A stretch of DNA of 64,000 nt, taken from Paulinella micropora. Its lineage: Eukaryota; Cercozoa; Imbricatea; Euglyphida; Paulinellidae. A program made the position numbers and the translations under genes. Shown in pieces: positions 44,808 to 54,053 of this stretch (within the stretch, counting starts at the first letter, position 1; every line of letters begins with the position of its first letter). The stretch is from contig WBZZ01001080.1 in NCBI GenBank assembly GCA_019918135.1, positions 2,501 to 66,500 of the forward strand, written 5' to 3'. The notes beneath the pieces are model-generated. The model worked only from the letters and a program-made list of their open reading frames with translations. It was not told the DNA's origin and did not search any database.

Positions 44808-45263
44808 ATGGATAACTCTGACAATTCTGATAATTCTGATAACGAAAGCAAAAGAGATTATAACGATTGGATTGAATATTATATGGATAAACCAGAATGG
44901 ATAGTAAAGAGAGATAAGATAAGCATTGGTAATCAGATAGACTTACTAAATGAGAAAATAAGAGAGTTGTCCAAAAAGAAAGAAGAGCTTGAAGAAAGAG
45001 AGACAGCGATTGAGGAAAGAGCGATGCAGATAGAAGAAAATAAGAATAGAAAGAAGAATACTGAAAAGTTAAAGAGAAAGAGAAAGAGAGAAGAAGAAAG
45101 AAGAAAGACTGAAGAGAGATTGCTGGATAGTTGGTTGGTAGCAAAAAAGCAACCACTAAGTGAGAGGGAGGAGGAGTATGCGAGGAGGATGATTGATGGA
45201 GGGAGTAGCTTTGAGCAGGTCTTATCAGAATATAATAAGTATAGAGAAAGGTTGGAAGGATAA
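44808..45263 (+). CDS. Acidic, coiled-coil protein of unknown function
   Basis: The start at 44808 is chosen because CATATATAAA lies directly upstream, like the starts of Polinton genes here. The protein has 151 residues: a D-N-S repeat (DNSDNSDNSDN) at residues 2-12, a Y-x-D-W-x-E-Y-Y segment, a long Glu/Lys/Arg coiled coil at about 40-115, and a C-terminal S-E-R-E-E-E-Y-A-R-R helix. No family is recognised. The stop is followed within 30 bp by the alternating hairpin array. Whether it belongs to the host or to the left arm of Polinton B cannot be decided here. Confidence 0.55.
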   Translation: MDNSDNSDNSDNESKRDYNDWIEYYMDKPEWIVKRDKISIGNQIDLLNEKIRELSKKKEELEERETAIEERAMQIEENKNRKKNTEKLKRKRKREEERRKTEERLLDSWLVAKKQPLSEREEEYARRMIDGGSSFEQVLSEYNKYRERLEG

Positions 45264-45290
45264 AAATAGTTGAATGTTATGTGGGGTAAA

Positions 45291-45464
45291 ACAGCTTACT
45301 GCTGTATATATTTCAATACATCTACCGATGTATATATTTCAATACAGCTTACTGCTGTATATATTTCAATACATCTACCGATGTATATATTTCAATACAG
45401 CTTACTGCTGTATATATTTCAATACATCTACCGATGTATATATTTCAATACAGCTATCGCTGTA
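45291..45464. repeat. Array of seven alternating hairpins (period about 26.5 bp)
   Basis: Units alternate between ACAGC-loop-GCTGT and ACATC-loop-GATGT, joined each time by ATATATTTCAAT. Positions begin near 45291, 45318, 45344, 45371, 45397, 45424 and 45450. The last loop is TATC instead of TTACT. Each unit is a perfect 5-bp palindrome extended by AT pairs. The array starts 28 bp after a stop codon. Confidence 0.8.
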
Positions 45465-45585
45465 TATATTTTTATATGAGGGATATATTTTCATAACCAA
45501 AATTTTTATATTATGTCCTGGGCACGACAATAAACTACCCCTACACAAACACATATTGTCCCTCTGTGTGTTTATGTAGGTTGCG

Positions 45586-46186
45586 ATGCCTCCAAAGAAG
45601 AAGGAAGAAGAGCCAGCACCAGCTCCGCAGGTAATTATCTCTTTTCTTTGTTGTTCTTATTGATTGTTTATGTATTGTAGGAGCCTGTTGCACCTGCACC
45701 TGCTGTTGAAGCAAAGGTAATTATATCTTTTCTTTGTTGTTCTTATTGATTGTTTATGTATTGTAGGAGCCTGTTGCACCTGCACAAGCACCTGCTGATG
45801 AAGCAAAAGTAATTTATTTTTATTATTGCTTGTTCTCATTTATAATTGTGTAGGCTGAACCAAAACTTGCAACAGCGACAGCAGGGATGGCTACTCTGAC
45901 TGTTACTGAAAAAACAAAAAAATTTACACCGACGAAAGCAGAGAATCAGTATTTTTTGAGAGGAGATGAGAAAAATATGCTTATCAGCATGGAAAGGAAG
46001 GCTGGTGATGCTGTAATTACAGGCATGGGAGCACGTAGCACACTCAAAAGTGTTTCAAAAGGAGACCTTGTCTGGGTAGTGTTTCTCAAGGATGGAGACA
46101 AATTTTTTTCACCTACCTTGGGCAATATTCCAAAAGTGTATGATGTTGCACAGATTGCGAAAATACTTCCAGCTAAAGTTGATTAA
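45586..46186 (+). CDS. Gene with three 45-50 bp introns, Pro/Ala-rich N-terminus, unknown C-terminal domain
   Basis: Exons 45586-45630, 45681-45716, 45767-45808 and 45854-46186 are separated by GT-AG introns 45631-45680 (50 bp), 45717-45766 (50 bp) and 45809-45853 (45 bp). All are phase 0, and introns 1 and 2 each contain an in-frame stop. The joined product has 151 residues. It opens M-P-P-K-K-K-E-E-E-P-A-P-A-P-Q, has two E-P-V-A-P-A type repeats in exons 2 and 3, then a domain of about 100 residues (ENQYFLRGDEKNMLISMERK, SKGDLVWVVFLKDGDKFF). Introns 1 and 2 differ at one base, so exon plus intron was duplicated as a unit. A further TTTATGTAG acceptor at 45571-45579 suggests a leader intron. 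Function unknown. Confidence 0.65.
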
Positions 46187-46254
46187 GGAAAAAAAGTTCT
46201 TCTTTGCTTATCTTGGTAGCATTAAAAAATATTAATTTGCTTATTCTAGTTTCA

Positions 46255-46320
46255 ATATCACCTACAGTGATATATGTATTAACTTGACTTAGCTTACAAA
46301 TTTATTACAGCTATCGCTGT
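46255..46320. repeat. Two hairpins downstream of the intron-bearing gene
   Basis: ATATCAC (46255-46261) pairs with GTGATAT (46267-46273) and is preceded by TTTCAAT as in the array. ACAGC (46307-46311) pairs with GCTGT (46316-46320) with the TATC loop of the last array unit. They lie between this gene and the convergent integrase gene. Confidence 0.6.
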
Positions 46321-46333
46321 AGGCAATAATAAC

Positions 46334-47341
46334 TTATAAATCCATTATCTCTTTCTTCTTTTTAATCCGGGGACTTGACCTGATATTCTCCGGTTTAATG
46401 TCTAATGACTTTAATAAGTGGCCGGTCTTTTTTTCTTTCGTAGCTTCTTTAATGTGGTCGGCTAGTTGAGGTTTAACTTCTTCCGGTTCTTGCTCGTCCA
46501 TTTTAGATTTTAATAATTGCTGAGGGCTAACTAGTTCGTGGTCTGAAAGTATCAACTTGAAGCCCTTTCGGCCTTTAACCGTATATACCTTTTTAGAATA
46601 CTGAACATCACCCTTAGAAAAAACGGTTCGTTCTAGTTCTTTTCTTACGGTTGAATTCTTAGGAAATGAATTAATAAGACCGGCTCTATATATTTCTTGG
46701 TCATTCTTCTTTTTGCCCTCATAGACTTCCATAGGTGTGGCTTTTATTGTATTATGAAATGTGTTATTATAATTATCAACAATTTCATTAATGTAAGGCA
46801 CCCAAACAAAATCGTCATTAACTTCCCACATAAAATTCAAATCATTTCTTATTGTTCTAATAAATCTATCTACTATACCCATAGTTCGGTGGTCACCAAC
46901 TTCGTTAGTTGTATGTTGAATTCCGTTGTCTTTAAAGTATTCAGCAACTTGACCTTTATATTCACTCCCGTTGTCGGACGTAATCCTTTTAGGTTTCGGC
47001 ATTTTTTTTAATCCTTCCAATACTTCACCAGTTGATTTATTTTTTATCGGTTCAATCCAGCCACGACGAGAATAAACATCAATCATTACTAATCCAAAGT
47101 TGTAGTTTTTGTTTCCTTTCTTAGTAGCTATTTTAGACATATCCATTAAGTCAAGAAACACTTGGCTTAATGGTTCTGGCTCAGGGGATAGTATAGTATT
47201 CCATTTTTTAGGAGTCTTAGATTGATGGTGTATTTCAGAAGCTTCTTCAATTTTCTTTTTTTCAAGTTCTTCCTTATCTTGCGGAGACTCCGCCTCCGCA
47301 CCTCCGGGTTCATTGTTTTGTGCTGTATGTTTATTATCCAT
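46334..47341 (-). CDS. Retroviral-type (rve) integrase of Polinton B
   Basis: The protein has 335 residues. After a charged N-terminus the catalytic core follows the DDE rve fold: F-L-D-L-M-D-M near residue 64, the strand F-G-L-V-M-I-D-V-Y-S-R-R-G-W, SDNGSEYKGQV near residue 121, and the helix G-I-V-D-R-F-I-R-T-I-R. The block Y-N-N-T-F-H-N-T-I-K-A-T-P-M-E-V resembles integrases of Polintons and Ty3 elements. A Lys-rich tail follows. Integrase near one terminus is the usual Polinton layout. It would insert the linear element DNA into the host genome. The start is next to an ACTATATAT string. Confidence 0.88.
   Translation of the reverse strand: MDNKHTAQNNEPGGAEAESPQDKEELEKKKIEEASEIHHQSKTPKKWNTILSPEPEPLSQVFLDLMDMSKIATKKGNKNYNFGLVMIDVYSRRGWIEPIKNKSTGEVLEGLKKMPKPKRITSDNGSEYKGQVAEYFKDNGIQHTTNEVGDHRTMGIVDRFIRTIRNDLNFMWEVNDDFVWVPYINEIVDNYNNTFHNTIKATPMEVYEGKKKNDQEIYRAGLINSFPKNSTVRKELERTVFSKGDVQYSKKVYTVKGRKGFKLILSDHELVSPQQLLKSKMDEQEPEEVKPQLADHIKEATKEKKTGHLLKSLDIKPENIRSSPRIKKKKEIMDL
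47281..47305. repeat. 25-bp GC-rich repeat, copy in integrase coding sequence
   Basis: Read on the minus strand it begins GGAGGTGCGGAGGCG and ends TCTCCGC. It encodes G-G-A-E-A-E-S-P in the integrase N-terminus. An almost identical copy (one mismatch) occurs at 56128-56152 before the penton gene. Inside it, GCGGAG and CTCCGC can pair. Confidence 0.65.
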
Positions 47342-47382
47342 ACTATATATGAAAGATTTAAAAAATCTTTTAGCAAAAGTTT

Positions 47383-47892
47383 CTAGAACTTTAAAAATAT
47401 CTTTGAAACATCATTACTTTCTTTTTTTGACTTCTCTGGTTGTCCCGCATAAACATTAACATTAACTCGGCCAGTCTTCTTCCCTCCTTTCTTAGGCTTA
47501 GGCTCTTCCTCTTCTTCACTTTCGCTATCACTCTCACTCTCCTCTTCCACTTTCTTTTTTACCACTTTCTTCGCCTTCTTCTGTTTGGTCTTTAATTTAA
47601 TACCCGCAACCCGTTGGGCAACGATATCAACAAAGTCGTGTTCTACTTCCTCATCCGAACTGCTCTCCTCACTTTGCTCACCGTCTCTACCATCAATCAT
47701 ATCCTTAGCCAACTGTTTCTTTGACACATGGTCCATCTTTTCGTCTTCGTTCATTTCTTTCACATTCTTCGCCTCTTCCTCCGCTAGTAGCTCACGTGCC
47801 CTCTCAATCTTTCTTTGCCTCGCATACTGTTTCTTCATTACAGTAGCTTTTTCAAGATTTTTTATGGCAATCTCTCTATTACCTCTTGGCAT
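47383..47892 (-). CDS. Highly charged protein (Polinton B)
   Basis: The start at 47892 (M-P-R-G-N-R-E-I-A-I-K-N) is chosen by comparison with the Polinton A homologue; the frame is open further upstream. The product has about 169 residues: a basic helical N-terminus, an acidic patch (EQSEESSSDEE), H-D-F-V-D-I-V-A-Q-R, a Lys-rich segment, a long Ser/Asp/Glu run and the VNVNVYAG ending block. Alternating acidic and basic tracts suggest an intrinsically disordered protein. Function unknown. It is divergent from the fibre gene. Confidence 0.7.
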   Translation of the reverse strand: MPRGNREIAIKNLEKATVMKKQYARQRKIERARELLAEEEAKNVKEMNEDEKMDHVSKKQLAKDMIDGRDGEQSEESSSDEEVEHDFVDIVAQRVAGIKLKTKQKKAKKVVKKKVEEESESDSESEEEEEPKPKKGGKKTGRVNVNVYAGQPEKSKKESNDVSKIFLKF

Positions 47893-47964
47893 CGTTTGTT
47901 TCGGTTGTATATCTAACCAAAAATAATTTTTATACGGATTAATTATTATCCAATATATACAACG
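47893..47964. promoter_or_regulatory. AT-rich divergent promoter region
   Basis: This is the intergenic stretch between the charged protein (-) and fibre gene (+). It carries TTAATTATTATCCAATATATACAACG directly before the fibre ATG. A TATATAC string close to the start also precedes the protease and penton genes of this element (ATATACG). Confidence 0.4.
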
Positions 47965-50900
47965 ATGTCGCAATATAAATCGCTCTTAGGCTTATCTGAA
48001 ATTGCGGTTGATAGTCTAGATATAGCCAACCTGGATTTAACGAACACAAACATAGTGGGCTTATACACAGATAGGGTGCCAGAAGATGCTGACCCCGTAA
48101 ATCTTTATTTTACCAACAGCCGATTTGATGCGAGGTTGGCTTTAAAATCAACGACCGACTTAAAAGAAGGCACTAATCTATACTATACTGATGGTAGGTT
48201 TGATGCGCGACTAACCACTAAATCAACCACTAACCTTTCCGAAGGCACTAATTTATATTATACCACAGCAAGGGCTAATACAGATTTTGACACAAGGATA
48301 GCAACTAAATCAATAGATGCTTTAAGTGATGTAATCATAACAGGCACACCAACAGATAATCAATTATTAATATACAGCACGGGGCAATGGCGAAATGTTG
48401 CTTCTCCTTTTCTTAGATTGGATGGCCTCACTATGATGTTTGGAAATTTAAATATGGGAGGTTTTAATGTAGTAAATGTCGGCACTGTTGATGGTATTGA
48501 TGTTTCTGCTCTTGATAGTTCGGTTGTAAAACTAACAGGAGACCAGACTATAACAGGAAACAAAACATTTACTACTTATGTGGGGGTAAAAGACTCAAAT
48601 CCATCAAACACTGGCAAGTTATTCTTCAATTACAACAATAATATGGGTTCTATTTATTCGTCGGAGGCGGGTGGAGCCACGGGCTATCCACTAACTATTG
48701 TAGGCTCGTCCATACTTTTTGCTCCAACAACAGGGGGTGGAATGACATTGGCGAGCAATGTTTTAAATTTTAACAGCTCAACAGCAATCAGCGGACTGCC
48801 CGCACCATTCTACGACGGCGATGCTTCAACAAAAGCATATACCGATACGAAACTGGCAAAGGACGGCACGACGGCTATGACGGGCAGTTTAAATATGGGT
48901 GGATTTTCAATAACAAATGTGAATTTGGTTGATGGTATTGATGTTTCGGCTATTGATACCGCAGTCGTCAAACTAACAGGAGACCAAACCATAGCGGGTA
49001 TTAAGACATTTAGCAGTATAATAAATGCGAGTGCGGGGATTGATATGAAAAGCCAAAGCATAACAAATGTTAATCTTGTTGATGGTGTTGATGTTTCCGC
49101 CCTTGATACTTCTGTGGTTAAACTAACAGGAGACCAAACCATAGCAGGGAATAAAAAATTTACTTCAACAATAGAAGTGCGGGTGCCACAGGTCCAGCCG
49201 CTTTTGATGGTATTGGTATTGCCTTTGATACGGCGACAAATATAGGAGAGATTGTGGCACAAAAAATAGCAACCGCGGCCTATTATCCAATACAAATAAC
49301 AGGGTCATATGTTGATTTATATGCGGGTGATAATGTAATCGCGACAGCAACGGGCACGACACTATCTTTAAACAACAGAAAAATAACAAATTTGGCCACA
49401 CCGACATTATCAACCGACGGAGCAACAAAAGGATATGCGGACACATTAGACGGGCAAAATGTGAAACTAACAGGAAACCAAACCATAGCAGGAATTAAGA
49501 CATTTAGTAGTGCCCTTGAAATAACAGGAAATTCAACGAATGCCACAACAAAAGGAACATTCGTGGTTTTTAACTCCACAGCCAATATAGGAACTATTGG
49601 ATGCCTTGATATGGGCACTGGTGTAAATTATAACTTTGAAATAAATGCGAAAAAAATAAGTTTCATTATTGATGGGGCGATAGTCGGTTGGGTAAATGCT
49701 TCGGGGCTAGATTGTAATAGTAGCAAAATAGCCAACCTTGGAACTCCGACATTATCAACGGATGGAGCAACAAAAGGATATGCGGACACATTGGACGGAC
49801 AAAATGTAAAACTATCAACAGACCAAACCATAACAGGAAGCAAAACATTTAATGGGGCGAGCACCGTGATAAAATATCTAACTTTAACGAACAATGCCGA
49901 TTTTAATAATCAAACTATCACTAATGGCGGAAATATAACATATAATGGGGCGAGGATATTAAACCAAAATGGAGGAGATATCTTTTTCAGTCAGACATCA
50001 GGAGATTACCAATATTTCTTATATACTTTAAATACGGCTTCAAGCGGAACCGCAGACCAGAGAGGCTACCTATTCACGAATGTAGCATCTGATGTAAAAG
50101 GGGCGGGACTTTATATTTCAAAACTTTTGGATAATAAAAGTGCTTCGTCTGACATTGTCCGTTTTAACAATGCTGGCGGTATGCGGTTTTATGGTGCCTT
50201 AGATATGAACTCAAACAACATAACAAATGGCGGAACAATAACTGGAACAACAATTACTTCAACTGCGGGTATATCAACAACAACAATAACGGCAAGCGAC
50301 AAGATAACGACTGCATCTGGCAAGCCAATAATCATAGGTAATACAACAAAGGGCACTGGTGCGACAGGAGGATTAGAATTATATGGAACGGCTTCAAATA
50401 TCGGAGGAGCACACTTACAGGCGATAACAACGGCGGATGCTTATCCAACATTCCAATTAATGAATTGGGCACACGACAATATAGGCATAAGTTTTGATGC
50501 TTATTATGACGGCTCAAACTGGAAATCAAGTAATTCTGGCTCAAACTTTCAAATATACAAAAACTCAAACAAACTTGCTTTTAACTATAAATCAGGAATA
50601 ACAGCAGGAAGCAATATAACTTGGTCTGAGGCTATGAATGTCAGCACAGCAGGCCTACTAACAGCAAATGCGGGGATAACATACACAGGCACATTAACCT
50701 CGGCAACAAATACAAGTGGGGCGAAAATAGGAATTCAAGGAGCAACAGACGGAACAAACGCAAAAGGTATATTTCTATGGGATACAACCAATACAAGTTG
50801 GGGGATTTATGCGGCATCTGGTGGGGCTCTAAATACTAGAAGTTTGGCAAATGGTTTGGCTGTTTCTGGAAATGATTTTAGTTCGTATAGTTTTCGGTTT

Positions 50901-51869
50901 AGGGTTGCTAATGATTCTACAATGGGTTTTGTGTGGGAGAATTCAGCAGAGCAATTGTTAATGTCGTTGAATGGGGCAAACGGGACATTATGGACAAAAG
51001 GATTGATAACGGCAAATGCGGGGGTATCAACAACGACATTAACGGCGAGCGGATTAATAACAGCAAATGCGGGAGTAACATTACCGTCAAATAGTTTTTT
51101 AACCGTATACGGAGGGGCAAAAATATCAATTCAAAATGGAGCAAATGGGGGGCCGAATAATGGAATTTGTATGTATGGAATTGGTGACACAAACTGGGGA
51201 ATTTATATGGGGCAGCCGGGGGCTAACAGAAGTTTTTCAAACGGAACAGCGGTAGCCGGATATGGTATTACCGGATTTGTTATGAGATTTAGAGTAAATA
51301 ATTCTACGAATGAAGGTGCTGTGTGGGAGAATAGCGGCGAAGTTCTTTTGATGACTTTGAATGGAAGTAGCGGAAATTTATGGGTTAAAGGTTCCGTGAC
51401 TGCTCCGTCGGACAGGCGAAAAAAAGAAGACATAAAAGAATGTTTAGGTTTAGATTTTATCAACAAATTAAATCCAGTCTGCTATCGTATGATTGATGAC
51501 AACAAGAAACGAAGGGCGGGTTTAATAGCACAGGAATTAGAGGAAGTCTTAGAAGAAGTAAAAATTAACGATTTTGCTGGACTTTTAAAAGATGCTATTA
51601 TGTGTGAATGTCCAAAACAGAAAGCAGAATGTGAAATGAAAGGAGAGAAGTTAGATATGTATAACACGAAATTGGTTGAAACTGGGGACTATGATTACAG
51701 TATTGCTTACGGCGAATTTATCGCACCATTAATTAAGGCCGTTCAACAATTATCAGAGAAGGTAGTTAATTTAGAAAAAGAAAATAAAACTTTACTTAAT
51801 ATATTACAAGACCAAGCGAACCAACTAGCAGAAATACGAGCAGTCATTTTCCCTTCTAATGCCGCCTAG
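47965..51869 (+). pseudogene. Phage-tail-fibre-like protein with S74 chaperone domain (Polinton B), about one break
   Basis: This fibre has about 1,300 codons. N-terminal repeats are of tailed-phage type (LKEGTNLYYTDGRFDARL), followed by many V-V-K-L-T-G-D-Q-T-I-A-G-N/I-K units and T-L-S-T-D-G-A-T-K-G-Y-A-D joints, then G-I-F-L-W-D and M-G-F-V-W-E-N blocks. The last 150 residues are an S74-type intramolecular chaperone: SDRRKKEDIKECLGLDFI, L-N-P-V-C-Y-R-M-I, GLIAQELEEV, then a coiled coil near the end. In S74 proteins the serine of SDRR and a nearby lysine perform self-cleavage after trimer folding. It is the likely host-attachment fibre. One break is present. Confidence 0.82.
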
Positions 51870-52203
51870 ATTACATCCACCACCGCCAGTCATTGAAATA
51901 GACGGCGAACTAACACCAGAGTTGAAAAATCGTGTTTTGGATATCTCGTTGAAGAATGAAGAAAAAAAAGTAGAGCACGAATTGGAAGACAACTGGAATT
52001 GTTGTTGTATAAAGAACAGACCAACTGACAGCCGACTTATTAAATACTTATTTCAAATGGGTATCATTATAGCCATCATCACCCTTTGTATCGTGAGGTT
52101 ATCTGAAAAGAACTTGCCTTGTGAGACAGCCAACACTTATGTAGGTATTTTAACACTATTAATAGGCATCTGCCTTCCTAGCCCATCTTCAAGTAAGAAG
52201 TGA
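51859..52203 (+). CDS. Small two-helix membrane protein (Polinton B)
   Basis: The product has 114 residues and overlaps the fibre end by 11 bases. The N-terminus is proline-rich (H-P-P-P-P-V-I-E-I-D-G), followed by an E/K helix, a C-C-C-I-K-N-R-P-T-D-S-R block, and two hydrophobic segments (MGIIIAIITLCIVRL and TYVGILTLLIGICLP). It corresponds to 4503-4853. The 3' end overlaps the convergent cysteine-rich gene by about 15 bp, without the paired palindrome seen in A. Unknown family; membrane location is clear from the two segments. Confidence 0.75.
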   Translation: MPPRLHPPPPVIEIDGELTPELKNRVLDISLKNEEKKVEHELEDNWNCCCIKNRPTDSRLIKYLFQMGIIIAIITLCIVRLSEKNLPCETANTYVGILTLLIGICLPSPSSSKK

Positions 52204-52422
52204 GCATTCATACAGATAGACTTTATACCACGAAGCATCATTTGAGCAGATTAGCGGAATAGCTTCATCAAAACTAACACACCAATCACTAAAAGGCTTA
52301 TACACACATCCTTTTTGGATACACCACACACAACTTTCATTTTTTTTATCGCTGACCCGTGAATAGAAATCACAAGCGGTCCGACCTAACACAGAGCAGA
52401 CAAATAATAATATTAATAACAT
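52189..52422 (-). CDS. Small secreted cysteine-rich protein, PSI-like (Polinton B)
   Basis: The product has 77 residues with a clear signal-peptide-like start (MLLILLFVCSVLG) and a cysteine domain: T-A-C-D-F-Y-S-R, E-S-C-V-W-C, K-G-C-V-Y-K, F-S-D-W-C, L-I-C, Y-E-C. The C-V-W-C...C-V...W-C order resembles a PSI cystine knot. The Polinton A counterpart is at 4990-5214. Being kept in two diverged copies on the strand opposite the structural genes argues for a real protein, perhaps secreted or lodged in a membrane for host interaction. Confidence 0.68.
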   Translation of the reverse strand: MLLILLFVCSVLGRTACDFYSRVSDKKNESCVWCIQKGCVYKPFSDWCVSFDEAIPLICSNDASWYKVYLYECSLLT

Positions 52423-52448
52423 AATATATTATACACAATATAGAAACA

Positions 52449-52811
52449 ATGAGTGATTTCAAATACCAGAAGATCATTTTTCTAAGTAATGATTTTGCGG
52501 GAGGTAGCAAGACATTTGACAAAAACATTCAAATGAGCTTTACACCGACTAGAATGAATGTTAAGTTTATCCACTATATGAACGATATGACTGAAACGAA
52601 AACAAAAATTCTTCATATGGACCGCATCGGGATTATCGGTACATTCGCTGATAGCAACACCGCAAACATTTCCAATCTTAGCTACAACTTGGGGATTATT
52701 AATTGGACTGACGGGCAGTATTCGTTTAGGATATTGAAAACGGACAATGGCAATATTGAGACTGACCAACTAGCTGGAAGAATTGTTATTTGTTTAGAAT
52801 TTTTGGGGTAA
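52449..52811 (+). CDS. Conserved 120-residue protein of unknown function (Polinton B)
   Basis: This is the homologue of 5228-5590, with blocks F-A-G-G-S-K-T-F-D-K-N-I-Q-M-S-F-T-P-T, FIHYMNDMTETKTKI, DRIGIIGTFADS and A-G-R-I-V-I-C-L-E-F-L. Strong conservation over the whole length and a beta-rich pattern suggest a structural virion protein. ACACAATATAGAAACA lies upstream. It is followed after 13 bp by the packaging ATPase, as in A. Confidence 0.7.
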   Translation: MSDFKYQKIIFLSNDFAGGSKTFDKNIQMSFTPTRMNVKFIHYMNDMTETKTKILHMDRIGIIGTFADSNTANISNLSYNLGIINWTDGQYSFRILKTDNGNIETDQLAGRIVICLEFLG

Positions 52812-52824
52812 TTAAAATATAGCG

Positions 52825-53658
52825 ATGGAGAAAATTAACGATATACGAGTTAGACCAGTTAGAAACCAAAACGGAGATGGCGACAAGTTGGCAAAAGGAT
52901 ATAAGTTGTTTGGCGAGTCGTATGCCAATATTTTTCTTCTCGCTCGCAAGAAGAGTGGTAAGACGACAGCACTGTTTGAAATCCTGAAACGAACCACCGA
53001 CAAAAAAACGAGGATTGTCATTATAGCCAGCACAATACACAAGGACCACATTTACAAAGAAATGGTTAAGCACTTCAAGAAGAAAGGTAATCCAATGGCG
53101 ATATATACATATTTGAAAACGGATGGACTGTCTGTGATAGATTACGAGTTGGACAAGCTCAATAAGCCAGACGAGGAGCAAGAAGAAGGCGAAATCATTC
53201 AGGATGGCAAAGAGGAAGTAGAAAAGCCAAAGTTTTTATATTTTGGAAAAGAGGACGAAAAGAAGAAGCAGGAGGGAGGCGAAAAACCACCGAGGCCGAG
53301 CAAATACATTACACCAGAAGTCGTGTTCGTGCTAGACGATTTAGGTAGTGGGTTGAGGGATAAGTCCGTTAGCGATTTGTTAAAGCGCAACAGACATTTC
53401 CGTTCAAAGGTGATTATGTCTAGCCAGTATCTGAACGACCTACGACCTGAGGCGATTAAACAGCTTGACTACCTTCTTATTTTTCCTGGTCAGAGTGTTG
53501 ATAAAATAGAACTTGTGTTTAAGCATTTGGACCTCGGCTACGACCTTGACTACTTTATTGAAAAATACCACGAGGCAACAAAAGAACGATTTAACTTTTT
53601 GTATGTTGATGCTGTATCGGACGAACTGAGGCAAAATTTCAACAAAAGGTTTTTGTAA
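52825..53658 (+). CDS. FtsK/HerA-type DNA-packaging ATPase (Polinton B)
   Basis: The product has 277 residues. P-loop ARKKSGKTT lies near residues 39-47 and Walker B V-V-F-V-L-D-D-L-G-S-G near 170-180, then S-S-Q-Y-L-N-D-L-R-P-E-A. A Lys/Glu-rich insertion (E-E-Q-E-E-G-E to E-G-G-E-K-P-P-R) differs in length from the A copy while the flanking motifs are constant. It is a genome-packaging motor of the A32-like group, as in Polintons and virophages. Open along its length. Confidence 0.9.
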   Translation: MEKINDIRVRPVRNQNGDGDKLAKGYKLFGESYANIFLLARKKSGKTTALFEILKRTTDKKTRIVIIASTIHKDHIYKEMVKHFKKKGNPMAIYTYLKTDGLSVIDYELDKLNKPDEEQEEGEIIQDGKEEVEKPKFLYFGKEDEKKKQEGGEKPPRPSKYITPEVVFVLDDLGSGLRDKSVSDLLKRNRHFRSKVIMSSQYLNDLRPEAIKQLDYLLIFPGQSVDKIELVFKHLDLGYDLDYFIEKYHEATKERFNFLYVDAVSDELRQNFNKRFL

Positions 53659-53692
53659 TTTTAATATTTATTTTTTTTCAAACATTATATAG

Positions 53693-53998
53693 ATGCCAAC
53701 ATCACCAGTGATTATTTCACAACCATCAGGATACAATATCAGCTACAATCCCAGTATGCCACAAGCAGGAGGACGAAAGAAGAAGGGAAAAAAGAAACAA
53801 ACAGGAGGCCGTGTTAATTGGAAAAAAGTAGGACAAGCCATAGTGGATGCTAATAGGTTTATCAAGAAGAACCAATTGATTTCAAGGGGTGCTACTTTTC
53901 TTAGCGATGTCGGAGTTCCTTATGCTGACCGTGTAGCAAAGGCTGCGGCTAAGCAAGGATACGGCAAGCAACGAGGAGGAGCAGTCAAATTTCGTTAA
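53693..53998 (+). CDS. Small basic virion-type protein with Gly-Gly sites (Polinton B)
   Basis: The product has 101 residues and is the homologue of 6458-6775. The N-terminus SPVIISQPSGYNISYNPSMP is nearly unchanged. Gly-Gly pairs follow Q-A, Q-T and Q-R, with K-K-K-G-K-K-K-Q between them, and the end is K-Q-R-G-G-A-V-K-F-R. The consistent Q-x-G-G context at three places suggests protease sites. Likely DNA-associated or a minor capsid protein. ACATTATATAG precedes the ATG. Confidence 0.72.
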   Translation: MPTSPVIISQPSGYNISYNPSMPQAGGRKKKGKKKQTGGRVNWKKVGQAIVDANRFIKKNQLISRGATFLSDVGVPYADRVAKAAAKQGYGKQRGGAVKFR

Positions 53999-54053
53999 AC
54001 CCCCAGCCCGATTGATGTAAATTATGTTATTATTTTTTTCTCTAACATATACG

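Noticed and set aside
45291-45464. CRISPR-like array
   Set aside because: Spacing is regular but there are no unique spacers. The units are two alternating palindromes on one linker, in eukaryotic DNA without cas genes.
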